A DNA stretch of 64,000 nt from Paramecium sonneborni (taxonomy: Eukaryota; Ciliophora; Oligohymenophorea; Peniculida; Parameciidae): contig CAJJDN010000147.1 of the NCBI GenBank assembly GCA_905182985.1, positions 1-64,000 of the forward strand, written 5' to 3'. The notes below the pieces were generated by a model, which saw only the letters and a program-made list of their open reading frames with translations, searched no databases and was not told the origin of the DNA. Below are positions 49,995 through 62,163 of this stretch, one piece after another; position 1 is the first letter of the stretch, and every line of letters begins with the position of its first letter. The position numbers and the translations under genes are program-made.

Positions 49995-50746
49995 NNNNNN
50001 NNNNNNNNNNNNNNNNNNNNNNNNNNNNNNNNNNNNNNNNNNNNNNNNNNNNNNNNNNNNNNNNNNNNNNNNNNNNNNNNNNNNNNNNNNNNNNNNNNNN
50101 NNNNNNNNNNNNNNNNNNNNNNNNNNNNNNNNNNNNNNNNNNNNNNNNNNNNNNNNNNNNNNNNNNNNNNNNNNNNNNNNNNNNNNNNNNNNNNNNNNNN
50201 NNNNNNNNNNNNNNNNNNNNNNNNNNNNNNNNNNNNNNNNNNNNNNNNNNNNNNNNNNNNNNNNNNNNNNNNNNNNNNNNNNNNNNNNNNNNNNNNNNNN
50301 NNNNNNNNNNNNNNNNNNNNNNNNNNNNNNNNNNNNNNNNNNNNNNNNNNNNNNNNNNNNNNNNNNNNNNNNNNNNNNNNNNNNNNNNNNNNNNNNNNNN
50401 NNNNNNNNNNNNNNNNNNNNNNNNNNNNNNNNNNNNNNNNNNNNNNNNNNNNNNNNNNNNNNNNNNNNNNNNNNNNNNNNNNNNNNNNNNNNNNNNNNNN
50501 NNNNNNNNNNNNNNNNNNNNNNNNNNNNNNNNNNNNNNNNNNNNNNNNNNNNNNNNNNNNNNNNNNNNNNNNNNNNNNNNNNNNNNNNNNNNNNNNNNNN
50601 NNNNNNNNNNNNNNNNNNNNNNNNNNNNNNNNNNNNNNNNNNNNNNNNNNNNNNNNNNNNNNNNNNNNNNNNNNNNNNNNNNNNNNNNNNNNNNNNNNNN
50701 NNNNNNNNNNNNNNNNNNNNNNNNNNNNNNNNNNNNNNNNNNNNNN
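49995..50746. other. Assembly gap (752 N)
   Basis: N run between two identical flanks. The contigs overlap, so there is no missing sequence of this size here. Confidence 0.93.
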
Positions 50747-51235
50747 TTTAGCTCTTAGTATTTAATTCCATTTAATACTTCATTATTTTCTTTTGATTTA
50801 TATTATTAAAGTAAGATAGAATTAATATTATTCTTGGACCAATGGAAAGCTGAAATTTTCTCAATGGATTTAACTATATGAGAGTATTTTTCTAATTCAC
50901 TCCAAGTATATCCTTTAAATATTTAATTTTGTGACTATTAGTTATGATATCAAATCATTTAATCTTAGAATCCACTATTATGGTTGATGATTCTGTTGAT
51001 ACATATTCTGGTTAGATAATCTATGCATATGGAGTATTTAACCAAAGTTCTAGAATTAAGAGACAAAATTCAATATCAAATAGAGTGGAATATTATATGA
51101 AGGTAAGAATACCTTAGTCATTTTCAATCAATTTTCGTTAGATTGTGGAATTTAATTCAAATATAATAATAACATTTAAGTGGGATTGATGTATAAGAAT
51201 ACTTATTTAAGGAATTTAAGTAACTTATTTAAATA
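50747..51235. repeat. Unmerged contig overlap 5, right copy
   Basis: Second copy of 49,506-49,994. It repeats the 3' part of the hypothetical gene (stop at 51,187-51,189) and continues into the next intergenic region. Confidence 0.93.
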
Positions 51236-51675
51236 CATGTAGATTTTTTTGATACTTAAATAAAAGATTTTTTTTCGTGCTTATAAGTGTAATTCTATTG
51301 TTTTTATTTATTGCTTTTAAAAAGTTTCTATTGAGAAAAATGTTTTAGAGTATTGCTTTTGTTTTTTGAATATTTTCTAATTAAATAAACCCTATTCTTT
51401 CGTTTTTTAAAAAATCCTTTTTTAAAAAAAAAATAACTTTCAGTATTATGTGTGTATTTAATTTAAACCTTTTTTGAAAAAAACCAAAAATTTATTATAA
51501 TAGTTTTTTTGAGAGAGCTCATACCAAATTATAGATGTAGTTTTGTATGATTGAAATATATGCGCATTCCGTTTAGAGCCTTAGACTTTATTTTCATTGT
51601 GTATTTAGATTGACTGAAACAAAGATTATTACTTACTTGATATATAAAAATAGAATTTTAAAAAATAAAATATTA
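51236..51675. other. Intergenic region between convergent genes
   Basis: T-rich sequence between two tail-to-tail genes. No feature is recognised. Confidence 0.5.
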
Positions 51676-54522
51676 TCACTATGATTATTTTTTTTTTATT
51701 ATATTATTATTTTTCGTAGGTACAACTATTTAATTCAAATTTAATATTTCTTCATACATTGTGTATGTGATTTTTCCCAAATTTTGAGCATCCCAATATT
51801 AAAATGCTTTTCCTAATTCATGATTTTTTAGACCTAAATATAACTCTTAATTTATTGTTTAAAATTAAGATATTCCCCAAGTTGATTCTCCAATAATATT
51901 CCATATTTTTTATCTGGTCCATTATTTTTATTTTACCATAAGAAAATTGAGTGCTTTAGCTAAAAGTTTTCCAGGATTGTTCATTTATAAATAAAGTTAG
52001 GTTATGCTCATATACCCATTTTCTCCTTCCATATAAGTATAATAGAATTGTTCGATATCAGAAATTGGGGCCATTATTTCTAAAAATAAAAATGCTTACT
52101 ACAATTGCATTGGTTTAGAGATTGTCAAATCAGTTTCACCATAATAACACAATAGATCAAAAAGATCTATGTTTTTCTAAATGCATTTTTTTTATAATTC
52201 TTATTTATAAAAACTTAGATCAAATTTTTTAATTTTAGATGGGTTATTAATATGCTCTAATCCTTTAGTTTATTATTATTAAAAATATAGTATAAATCTA
52301 AATTAATCTACTTTTTCGGTATATTTTTTATCAAAATACCTGAAGAATTAATCTAATTCTAATATCCTATACTTCTTATATTAATTGATATGCATGAGAA
52401 ATTATCTGAAATCAATATATACACTACCCTTAGATATAATATAAAATAATGTTGAAATCTGTTATTCAATTTATGGATTTCGTCCATTCAACATCACATT
52501 TTTCATTTCCTCAATTTGGTTTACAGTTATTTCATTCCGTTTGTATACTTAATATTCAAATTCCATAAAATTAATTTTACCATCACTATCCATATCAAAT
52601 ATCTCAAACAATTATTTTTATACATTCTAAGAACTAGTATATCCAATTGTACTCTATAATAGATCAGTGAATTCTTCATTAGAAATATAATAATCTCTAT
52701 CCTTATCAGTCTATCTATACAAATCAAGTAAAGTACAGGTTTCTTTTTCCATATATTAAGAAAAAGAAAAAACAATCTTATCAATTTCTTAATTACATTT
52801 ATAATAAGAATTAGCAGTTTCATCTCTATCTTATAATTGTTTAATAATAAATTGTAAAAACTCACTTTAAGAATTAAATGATTTCGGATTGAAATTTATT
52901 AACTTTTATAATTTTGACTCTAGATCATCAGAATTAACTATTGAGCTCTCTCTACTTTCTTTATATTTAGCTAATCCTTAATTAATTAAATCATTAAAGG
53001 CATAATAATCAATTTAATCTTGAGCATCTTTTTCTATAATTGTATATAATAACTCCAATTCATCATCATTTATTGATATTTATTTATCAAATAAACCCAT
53101 TTTAAGAGCCTTTACTTTGACTTTACCTTTTTAATTAATATCATATTCTTGAGAAATTTCAATTGTATTAGTATTTTTGTTTTTGAGTTACACTTTTAAG
53201 TTTGTAAGAATAGCTTCAATTTTAGTTGAAGGTGATCCAACTTAATATTGTTTAGCTTTTAAACAAAATATTTTATAATTGATATTATTGTCTTATAATA
53301 CACCTAATTAATCAGCTAGCGTTTTCATTTCAAGCAATTAAATATTTGGACCATTAAATTTTTTTAATACCATAATGAATACCTCTAAATCTAATTAATT
53401 TCTATAATTTTATTCTCTTATTTCAAATTCTCCTAATAACAAAGTTTAAGATTCTTTTACAAATTTCATAACATCATCAAAAATACTCAATTATTATTTA
53501 TTTATTGTTGCCATTAATTTTTCATCTGCTATTATTGCATTCTGAGAAAAGAAATCTTAAACTAAATCTTCTAAATCTGATAACAATGGTCTATTATTTG
53601 GATTCTTTTCCAACATTTTCTCAATCAAATTTATTAAATGATTACCATATGTTTTTCTAACTATTTCTCTTATTTCTATTGCTTTTTAAGATTCATGTGC
53701 TTAAAGATCTCTAAATACAATTAATTCTTCTATTTCTCTTAATGAAGCCATTTGTAAAAATACTATTCCTAACTACCATACATCTATTTTCTATGGATCT
53801 ATTCCAAATTAATCTCCTTATCCTGATTATGCATATGTATAACTTTAATTCTTCTTTATTATTGCTATTGACTCTGGAGGCAAATAATATTCATTATTCT
53901 CATTTGAAAATTATTAAAAGTCTGTAATTACACAATTTCCATCTTCATCCTCAAATAAATTTTAAGGTTTTATTCTACAATGACAAAATCGCTATGCTTC
54001 TGTTTTCTTTGATTTATGTATTTTATCTAACCAATTTGTATATTCATCTACATATTTCTACATCAAATTCATTGTAATGAATTTTCCCTATCTTCTATGT
54101 ACTCTTATTAAATCACCCATTGAATTTTTGAATCTCTTATACACTAAACTTATTCCTTATTTATCTTCCATATATCCTTCTGGAATATAAATACCTGCTT
54201 TTTATAAACGAATTTTCATTTAATCAATTTCATCAATCAATTCCTTTTATGTCTTTTTTTTATCAAGTACAATTTACTTACAAATCCATTACTCTTAACC
54301 CCTTTTATATAATCCTGTTTTTTCAGTTATTTGAGAAATTATTTAAAACTCTGCATATTGGAGTTTTATCAATTAAGACATTAATATTATATATTATTTC
54401 AAACTTTTAATTTCTTATAAATTTTCAATACATTACTATCCACATCTTATGTTTAGAGACAATTTATTCTATTAAAATACTGAATATTGGATATCATGTT
54501 GATATACTATAAATTTGAATGA
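51676..54522 (-). CDS. EF-hand protein with an inactive (pseudo)kinase domain (>=900 aa)
   Basis: The minus-strand frame is open without introns for 949 codons, ending at TGA 51,676-51,678. The first in-frame ATG is at 54,381 (MSQLIKLQYAEF). The kinase domain keeps the N-lobe Lys (EQWICKQIVL), a helix-C Glu region and the F helix (DPQKIDVWQLGIVFLQMA). The catalytic loop reads RFCHCRIKPQNLF instead of HRDxKPxN, and DFG reads DFQ, so phosphotransfer is unlikely. The C-terminal half has EF-hands: DKDRDYYISNEE (Gly-6 missing) and DMDSDGKINFME (a perfect calcium loop). Further helical EF-like segments follow. It resembles ciliate calcium-dependent protein kinases in layout but is catalytically dead, perhaps a calcium-regulated scaffold. 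Upstream sequence to 55,089 may supply more N-terminus. Confidence 0.82.
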
Positions 54523-54599
54523 TCAACCAATTCTAAAAATAAAGAAAAAAGCATAATTTAATTTTAAAAAACACATTCAACCAAAACTTCTTAAGCCTT

Positions 54600-55089
54600 A
54601 TTCTATCTAAAAAATCTTATCAATCTTTGTTCTACTTATATTGATTATTGAGACTTATTTCATAATTATTCTGTCTACTTAAGATTTTTTAGAGAGCATT
54701 TAAAATATCTTTCTAAATCTATTGATTAAGTTTACTTTAATTGATTATTGCTTACTTTATAATATTAAAAAGTGAACCACCTTTTTAGAACTCAATAAAC
54801 TAATAAGTCTTCCCATCCTATTGCCCCTAAAATTCTTATGTTTCCAATTCTTTTTTCAATAATTGTATATTGTTATTATTTGATATTTACGGATTGTTAA
54901 CAATTTGAAAATTTATATATTTGTATCTCCAGATCATAAACGATTTGCAGGTATATCACAAATTTAAAATATGTAAATTGTTATAAGAAATAGATTATGC
55001 ATATCATTTTAATTTATAAATTGCTTGTAGCCTAAATAACCAATTTTTTTATTTGTGATGAGATGATCATAATTTAATCCACTAAACAT
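54600..55089 (-). pseudogene. Kinase-like fragment or 5' exons of the pseudokinase gene
   Basis: From an ATG at 55,089 (MFSGLNYDHLITNKKIGYLG), minus-strand segments in different frames include a hinge-like sequence FIEFQKGGSLFNIIKQ and a following helix. The frame does not join the pseudokinase without an intron or shift that I could not place. It is either a 5' part with missed introns or a relic of a second kinase. Confidence 0.35.
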
Positions 55090-56808
55090 TATTATTCAAA
55101 TAATATAAAAAATAGAAAAAAGAAAATAGGGATAGAAGATTTATATAAAATAATTATAAAAAGGAAAAAAAATAAATTTAATTTCTTGATCTAACATAAT
55201 TAACTCTTATTTTGGAATATGAAGAATTTTATCTTTTTATCTGTTTTAGATACTGAATCCTCATTTTAAATTAATTTTATGCTAGATCGATTAAAAGTCC
55301 ACAATTATTGAAAGTAAAAATTTTTCGAGAATTTCATACTTTTTGGAAAAATGCTACAAAAAATTTTATAATTAAAGTATAATACTACCTATAATAATGA
55401 TATGAACGTATAAGTAGTACAATAAATAGTGTTCTAAAAGCAAATTCATGATGTAATTGCATTTTAAAAGTTTGAAAATCTGGTTAAAATACAAAATAAA
55501 TTAAATTAAAATTGTTAAAATATCAAATATAACTAACTTAAGTATGTAAAGAATTGATATCTTTCTAACTCAATTCTCAAAAAAGAAGCTATTATGATAC
55601 CTAAACAGTAAGTTGCAAAGATCATTAGTAATATTTATCAGAAATAATACTAAAGCTCAAAATATACTGCTTTTATTATTAAAAGGGATAATTCTTTAAA
55701 TAAAACTAATGAAAAAAAGGCTATGTGTTTAATATAAAATTTATAAAAGCTTTACTTAAATTAAATGTTGATCTTCCTAAAATTATTATTGCTCTTAATG
55801 TTATATTTATCTATCTAAAAATATATATACTATGAGGGTATTTTATTGAATAATCTGATTATTATCAATTGATTAATCTATCTTTTAATCTTTAAGTGCT
55901 TGTTGATTCCATTTTTTGAATTTTATTATTTAAATCAATTAATTTAATATTTAAATATATAAAAACTAAGCCAAAATCCGTTATTATTAAATCTATTTTT
56001 ATCTAATTTAAGTTATGATTTCAGTAGAGTTATTTTTTAACTTCTATAAAATAAAGTATAAATCATTGATATTTTAAATTGAACTAAAACTAAATAATTT
56101 ATTTTATTTTTCACCACTTATTTAGATTGATTTATTAAATATATAATCTTCAAAATTCATATATTCTATTTGATTTTTTTTATAACTTGCTTGATTTTAT
56201 AAAAGTGCCATTTGCAAAAGTTTTGTGTTTAATTAAGATAAGAATTTCAAAGATATTGTTGATTAATTTTCCCATTTAAGGAAATTAACAATTTTGTAAG
56301 TATTCTGAATTCATTCCTGCTAAATGACAGTTGTTGAACCTGACACAAAAAGGAAAATAGTTTTTAATTAAGAAATATTGATATGATCAAGAAGATTAAT
56401 TAATATTTACAATAAATAGAAAGTATGGAACTTAGCGATTAAAGATTTAATTTCATATTAATATATACCTACCAATCAAAAATAGTAAATCATTAGATTT
56501 TGGGATTATTTTCAAATCAAGCACTAATGCCTAAGTACCCTCAAAGCAATCAAAGAAAATAATTTATATATATCATTTAAGAGGAAAATATTAGAATTGA
56601 TTAAAAATTTTCACAATAGATAATAGAAGAAATTAATATTGGAAAAATATTTATCTAAAGAAAAGATCTCTTAAAAAAATACTGTATAGTTTTGAAATTA
56701 ATATAGTTAGCATATACCTCAAAAAATTTATGTAATGTAGTAATAACATATAAATTTAATGCTTTTGATAAAATAAATTTTTCTAACTGTTTATTTTAAG
56801 ATGAATAA
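55090..56808. other. Intergenic region, nothing recognised
   Basis: About 1.7 kb of AT-rich sequence with short frames only. No motif is recognised. Confidence 0.5.
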
Positions 56809-57982
56809 TCAATTCATCTTTTCCAACTCAGCCCTCCATAAACGGATAGAGTTATCATCACTACTAGATGCTAAACTGTTACCATCAGGAGAGAAGCATA
56901 CTGACTAGACATCATTTTCATGACCATCTAATTTGGCTTTTAGTTATCCTGTTTTAACATTCCAAAAATAGATAGATGAATCACTGGCAGATATTAAGAT
57001 AGTACCATCAGGAGAGAAGCATACTGAATTAACTGTTCCACTATGACCATCTAATTTAGCTTTCTATTCTCCTGTCTTAACATCCCATAAACAGACAGAG
57101 TTATCTCCACATCCAGATGCTAAGATATTATCATCAGGAGAGAAGCATACTGACCAGACTGGATTACTATGACCATCAAATTAAGCTTTTTATTATCCTG
57201 TTGAAACATCCCATAAACGGATAGAATTATCATAACTGCCAGATGCTAAGATAGTGCTATCTGAAGAGAAGCGTACTGATAGTACTAAATTTTCATGACC
57301 ATCTAGTTAAGCTTTCTATTATCCTGTCTTAACATCCCATAAAAGGATAGACTTATCACTACTACCAGATGCCAAGATAGTACCATCAGGAGAGAAGCAT
57401 ACTGAGTTGATACAATTGTTATGACCATTAAGTTAGGCTTTTTATTATCCTGTCGAAACATCCCATAAACGGATCGTCTTATCATAACTACCAGATGCTA
57501 TGGTAGTGCCATCAGGAGAGAAGCAGACGGACAGTACTAAACTATCATGACCATCTAGTTAAGCTTTTTATTATCCTGTCTTAACATCCCATAAACGAAT
57601 AGACTCATCTTTACTACCAGATGCTAATGTATTACCATCAGGAGAGAAGCATACTGATAGAACTGAATTACTATGACCATCTAATATTTTCCATTCTTTT
57701 GTTTGAGTTCTAGAGTAAGATTTAAATTTCTTACTTATATAATGATTTTATCTTTATTATTCCTTCATTCATCTTTTAGATAAAATCCTTAATCTCTTGA
57801 TCCAACCACATCTATGTCTAATCAATCTCTAGTATTTTACTATTCTTCTAATCGTTGTCCTTTTCAATACAATCGTATATTTAATTGATTGATTCTGATA
57901 AATTATCCCAAATTGTCTAGAGTATAGTTTTAGTTTGAGAGAGCATTGATTTAAAAGCCATTCTCGTATCCTCAAATTACAT
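56809..57982 (-). CDS. WD40-repeat protein, seven near-identical blades (~382 aa)
   Basis: The start is ATG at 57,982 ([19 protein letters not shown]). One 25-nt intron lies at 57,710-57,734, and the stop is TGA at 56,809-56,811. The coding length is exactly 383 codons. A coiled-coil-like N-terminal ~85 residues precede seven WD40 repeats, enough for one complete propeller. Each reads like [19 protein letters not shown] then [18 protein letters not shown]. The repeats are spaced 126 nt (one 123) and are close to identical at the DNA level, which points to recent amplification or gene conversion. The open frame extends upstream to about 58,118 with a Cys/His-containing stretch (HTRFCRYLYINT), so a zinc-finger 5' exon may be missing or broken. 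It is a protein-binding scaffold, ligand unknown. Confidence 0.87.
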
Positions 57983-59991
57983 TACCTATTATTTATATAA
58001 TTGAATTTCTAGTATTTGATTTAAAGATTTATATTACCAAAAAGTATCTTATGTATTGATGTAAAGGTATCGACAAAACCTTGTGTGATTTTTTATTTGA
58101 TGTAATTGAGGTAGAATTGGCAAATATCAGATCAAATAAACAATTGCATGGCTTGATTCCTTAAGTATATAGAATATATAATATTTTTAGAATTCACATT
58201 ATTAATTTATCTTATTTTATATATAAATATTTCTTATTATAAAATATTCTTGAAGATTAAGAGCTTATCGATTATATTATCCTAATTATTATAGAAAATT
58301 ACTATTGAAGAAGCTAATCGATTAATAGATTCTTTCAAATAGCCTTATCCTAGGTTATTAATTAAAGGTTATGAATTACCTGGGTTAAATAGCTGAAACT
58401 TATTTTGTGTTCCAGGCATATAAATTTTTTCTACATTTCAGCCAAAATAAAGGTGGAATACTTAATCGAATAAGCAAAATAAGTTTGATTATATATATTA
58501 TTAAATATTTGGTAGGAAGTTGATTTTTGATTTACTACTAATCAATTACAAGATAAATAATGGTTAATGTAAACATTATATAAGGTTTCACTTCATCCTT
58601 TATATTTTCAATAACCAATTGCATATATTCTTCAATTTATTAGTTAAGATTAAAATTATGTTACTTCAATGGTAAATTAAAGAGCTAAAAATGCAATGTC
58701 TTGGTCTAAAAGATTAAGATTTAAAAAATCTAAACCTTGATAGTAATTGCAATAAAACAAATATTACTTAGATGGAAGGAGATAAAAAATAAAAAAATCA
58801 AATTGTGGTGTTGGAACGATGCTTAAGATGTTTTATATTTAAATAAAAAAAAGCACAAAAGCGAATGTTTTTTTTTAGTTTTTTTCTTATTTAAATGCCT
58901 TCACCTTGAGATTCTTAACAAGGTAATTAAATTTTCATAATAATTTAAAATCTTATCAAGTAATGAATAATTACATATGATACAAAAGAATAGAACATAA
59001 TATTAATTACTTATACCTGTAAATCCAGCCCTTTTATTATTTAGATACAGTTAAGAATATTAAAAGATATGTAATAAGTTTACTTTGAAAAGTAAATTTT
59101 GAAATTAAGATTACTTGAGAGGTTGAAGAAAATAATCGTTAATTGAAATATTAAATAAAACCTAAAAAGTTAAAAAAAAACTAAACTTTAAAGAACTAAA
59201 AGGGGTGAAGATAAGGTATTTGATGAAGTTGATTACATTTTTTACCGTTATAATTTTTTGAAATTGATTATAATTAAAAATAAAAATTTGGAATTCTGCT
59301 GAAAATAACTAAATTTATATATTTATTATCAAATTATTGTTGTCATAATTTCAACAATATATAGAAATTAAGTTGAGAACTATTTTCACAAATATAGATT
59401 AGTAATTTAGTATACGAAGTTGAATTTTATTAAATATTTTTTTCAATATCTATTTTTATTAACTTTAATATTCAAAAATCACTCCTAGAAAATTTACTAA
59501 ATATATATTATTTGAAAAAGAATAGAATATTAAACAGAAAGTAGAAGTTTTTTTAATTAACAAAAAGGAAGAAAGTATAATATTACATTAATAAAAACTT
59601 TTTTATAATTTATAAATCCTTTTTCATTCTCAATAATTAATATTTAAAAGAATTTAATTTTAGAAGATATCTAATCAAAATAACATAGGAGTAATTATTT
59701 ATTCTGAATATAAAAATGTACATGAATTAATATTTTCAAAATTAAAAATGATCTATATCAGTAAAAAATACTTTATTACTATCTATTTGTACACAAGGAT
59801 AAAGATAAGATAAATTATTAAATTATGTTATATTTTATCTAATCAAAAAACAGGCATTTGTGCTAATTATTTGAAATTACAAATTATCTATTTAACACAG
59901 ATTCTGTACAATCTATAGTGACTAAAATCTGCGCTTTTTAAATAAAATAAATTTTGATAAAAATGATTAAAAGAAATTTAATTATTAACTT
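57983..59991. other. Intergenic region
   Basis: Apart from the possible 5' extension of the WD40 gene (to about 58,118), this is AT-rich sequence with nothing I can name. Confidence 0.45.
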
Positions 59992-61560
59992 TCATTCAAT
60001 ATCTCCATATTCTTCTAATCCACATTAATGGTATACTTCCTCATAGTCTTTGCAAATAGAGCTGATCATATTTTTTTCCAAGATTATCAAAATAATTGTA
60101 TAAAGAAGCATCATTTGAAAAAAATATACCAATTTATCTTAATTAAGCTAGTTCTGGAAAAAATGTATAATTTTGAGATTATCATTAAAAAACATTAGGA
60201 GTTTGTTAATTTTTAATTCTAATATTTTAAAGTGTAAAATTAAATTAACCAAAAAAAAGGATTCGTAAATTTAGAACGATGTAAAAGTGAAGCACAAATG
60301 ATAGCTGGTTTCATTTCATATTACAATAATCTTTATTCTGGTTAGTTATATATGATATAAGCGATTTTTCATTTAATTCTTAATTGATTTAGTCATCATT
60401 AGATGCTAAAGGTTGATAAAAAGGAATTATATAATGAACTCTTGGATAGGGGATAAACCTAGAAAACAATTTATTGTTATTGATTTAACTAAATCTTCTT
60501 CACCCTGTGTAAGAATAACTATTTATGAAACTAGATTTTAAAACTATTCATTTGTATTATTAATTGATTCAAAATTTTCAAATTACCTAAGATTCCTGTT
60601 AAACATTCAAATATTGAGTACAATAGAATTCTCATCGTTTCTCACCTGAATGATATATGCAACACTTTATCACCAACTTTATAAGTCATACAAATATTTC
60701 ATTTTCAGCCAACTATCATTCACTTATTTTTCCTCTTGAATCCTTTACATGTCAAATTTTGCAATTTTTTTAGATTTCCTTTCATAATCAATTCATCTAT
60801 ATTATTATAACTGATTCGAAAAATAAGTAAATTTCCTCTCTTCCTAAGCTTTGCCTAATTAAAAATGATATCTTAAATTATTATTTAATGTCTAAATACC
60901 ATTTCTATGAAAAAACGTCTCCTAAAATTCTCCATAATATCTTTAGGAAATTATAATCATTAATTTATAATATTATTTTTTTTGGTGAAGAATTTAAAAA
61001 TTAATTTTATTTTACATTTAAGTAGCTTGTTATTTCTCTTTATATTTTCTCAAAGAATTATTCAAATTATAATTTATTGATATAATTTTATAGTTTTAAC
61101 TTAATTTACCTATTATGATCGTAGTTAGTTTATATAATATATCTTTCATTTAATTTAAAGCTGAAGTTTGAATACTTTTACTTTTAATCATTTTATTTAA
61201 ACATAGAAAAAATATTAGTGAAAATAACTTTTTATTTCAAATATTCTCAGTTACTATATGTTTATAGACATCAAAACAGGATTTTGTATCTTTGAGTGTT
61301 TTTAGTGATGTCTTATCATCTATAATCATAAATATTCTTGAACTTTTATGACTTAATAATTTTAATTGCTGCAGCCTTAAAAATTTAATTACATAAGAAT
61401 TTTTTTCACATTCTTGGATATTTCTCTTCAGAAGAAATTTTTATTTTTTAATTTCCAAAGATATTTGAACATCAACTAGTCATAACTTTGTAGGTATTTA
61501 TTCGGAGCAACTCCACTAAAGTTTTCGCTCTCCCATCTATTCCTCCTTTAAATATTTTTT
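59992..61560 (-). pseudogene. Alpha-tubulin-like pseudogene (C-terminal part recognisable)
   Basis: Minus-strand pieces follow the order of alpha-tubulin. RFIPYPRVHYIIPFYQPLAS corresponds to the VPYPRIHF...YAP region. A shifted AIICASLLHRSKFTNP corresponds to YMACCLMYRG. Next comes ELAQLRQIGIFFSNDASLYN, continuing to KKYDQLYLQR (family: SNxTAIAE..., KFDLMYAKR). Finally, in another frame, CKDYEEVYHQCGLEEYGDIE ends at TGA 59,992-59,994 (family: EKDYEEV and an acidic tail). At least two frameshifts and an internal TGA break it. A weaker stretch near 61,540-61,480 may be the DLEPTVIDEVRTGTY region. The N-terminal third is not found. Confidence 0.68.
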
Positions 61561-61839
61561 TAGTTTTTGTTATTATTACACAAATTTTTTGATCATTTAC
61601 ATGCTCGTTTTTCTAAATAGTTTTGGCTAATATTTATTTAGTTCTTCGATGCTAATTAATAAAATTTACATATTATTATTTTATCTCCCTTAAAATATTT
61701 GAGATGTTTATCATTATTTTTAAAGTCATCATTCATTCTATTTAATATTGTATCTACCTGTATTTTGCCTTTACCTTAAGATACGAAATTATAAATTTCT
61801 TTATCATTTTGAACTTATTAACATTGTACATTTCCATTA

Positions 61840-62163
61840 TCAATCATACTGAGCTTAACACTAACCATTTACGCACTTTTTATTCTCTTCAATAATGTTT
61901 ATTTCTCTTTAAAAATATTTCTCTTATTTTAAAGTAGCAATATTTTTAAATTTGGCATTCCATTAAATCACTTGATTCTCTATCAGTCCATTTGTAGGTG
62001 ATATCTAAATTTATTTACCTGAATAAGACTTTTTAGAGACTTCTAGAATAATTCTATATTTAGCCAATGATTTAATTTAAAACATTAATTTAAAACATTG
62101 ATTATTATCATCAATATTCAAATATAACAAAACTCTTGTTACTCTTGGTATTTTATCTTTCAT
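61840..62163 (-). CDS. Hypothetical 107-residue ORF
   Basis: An ATG at 62,163 opens MKDKIPRVTRVLLYLNIDDN and continues through SYSGKQIQISPTNGLIENQV to a TGA at 61,840. The alternation of polar and hydrophobic residues suggests a beta-sandwich such as a C2-like domain, but no ligand residues can be assigned. It could be an exon of a larger split gene. Introns were not resolved. Confidence 0.35.

Noticed and set aside
56809..57700. CRISPR-like or satellite array
   Set aside because: The 126-nt periodic units encode WD40 blades in one continuous frame. There are no spacers.
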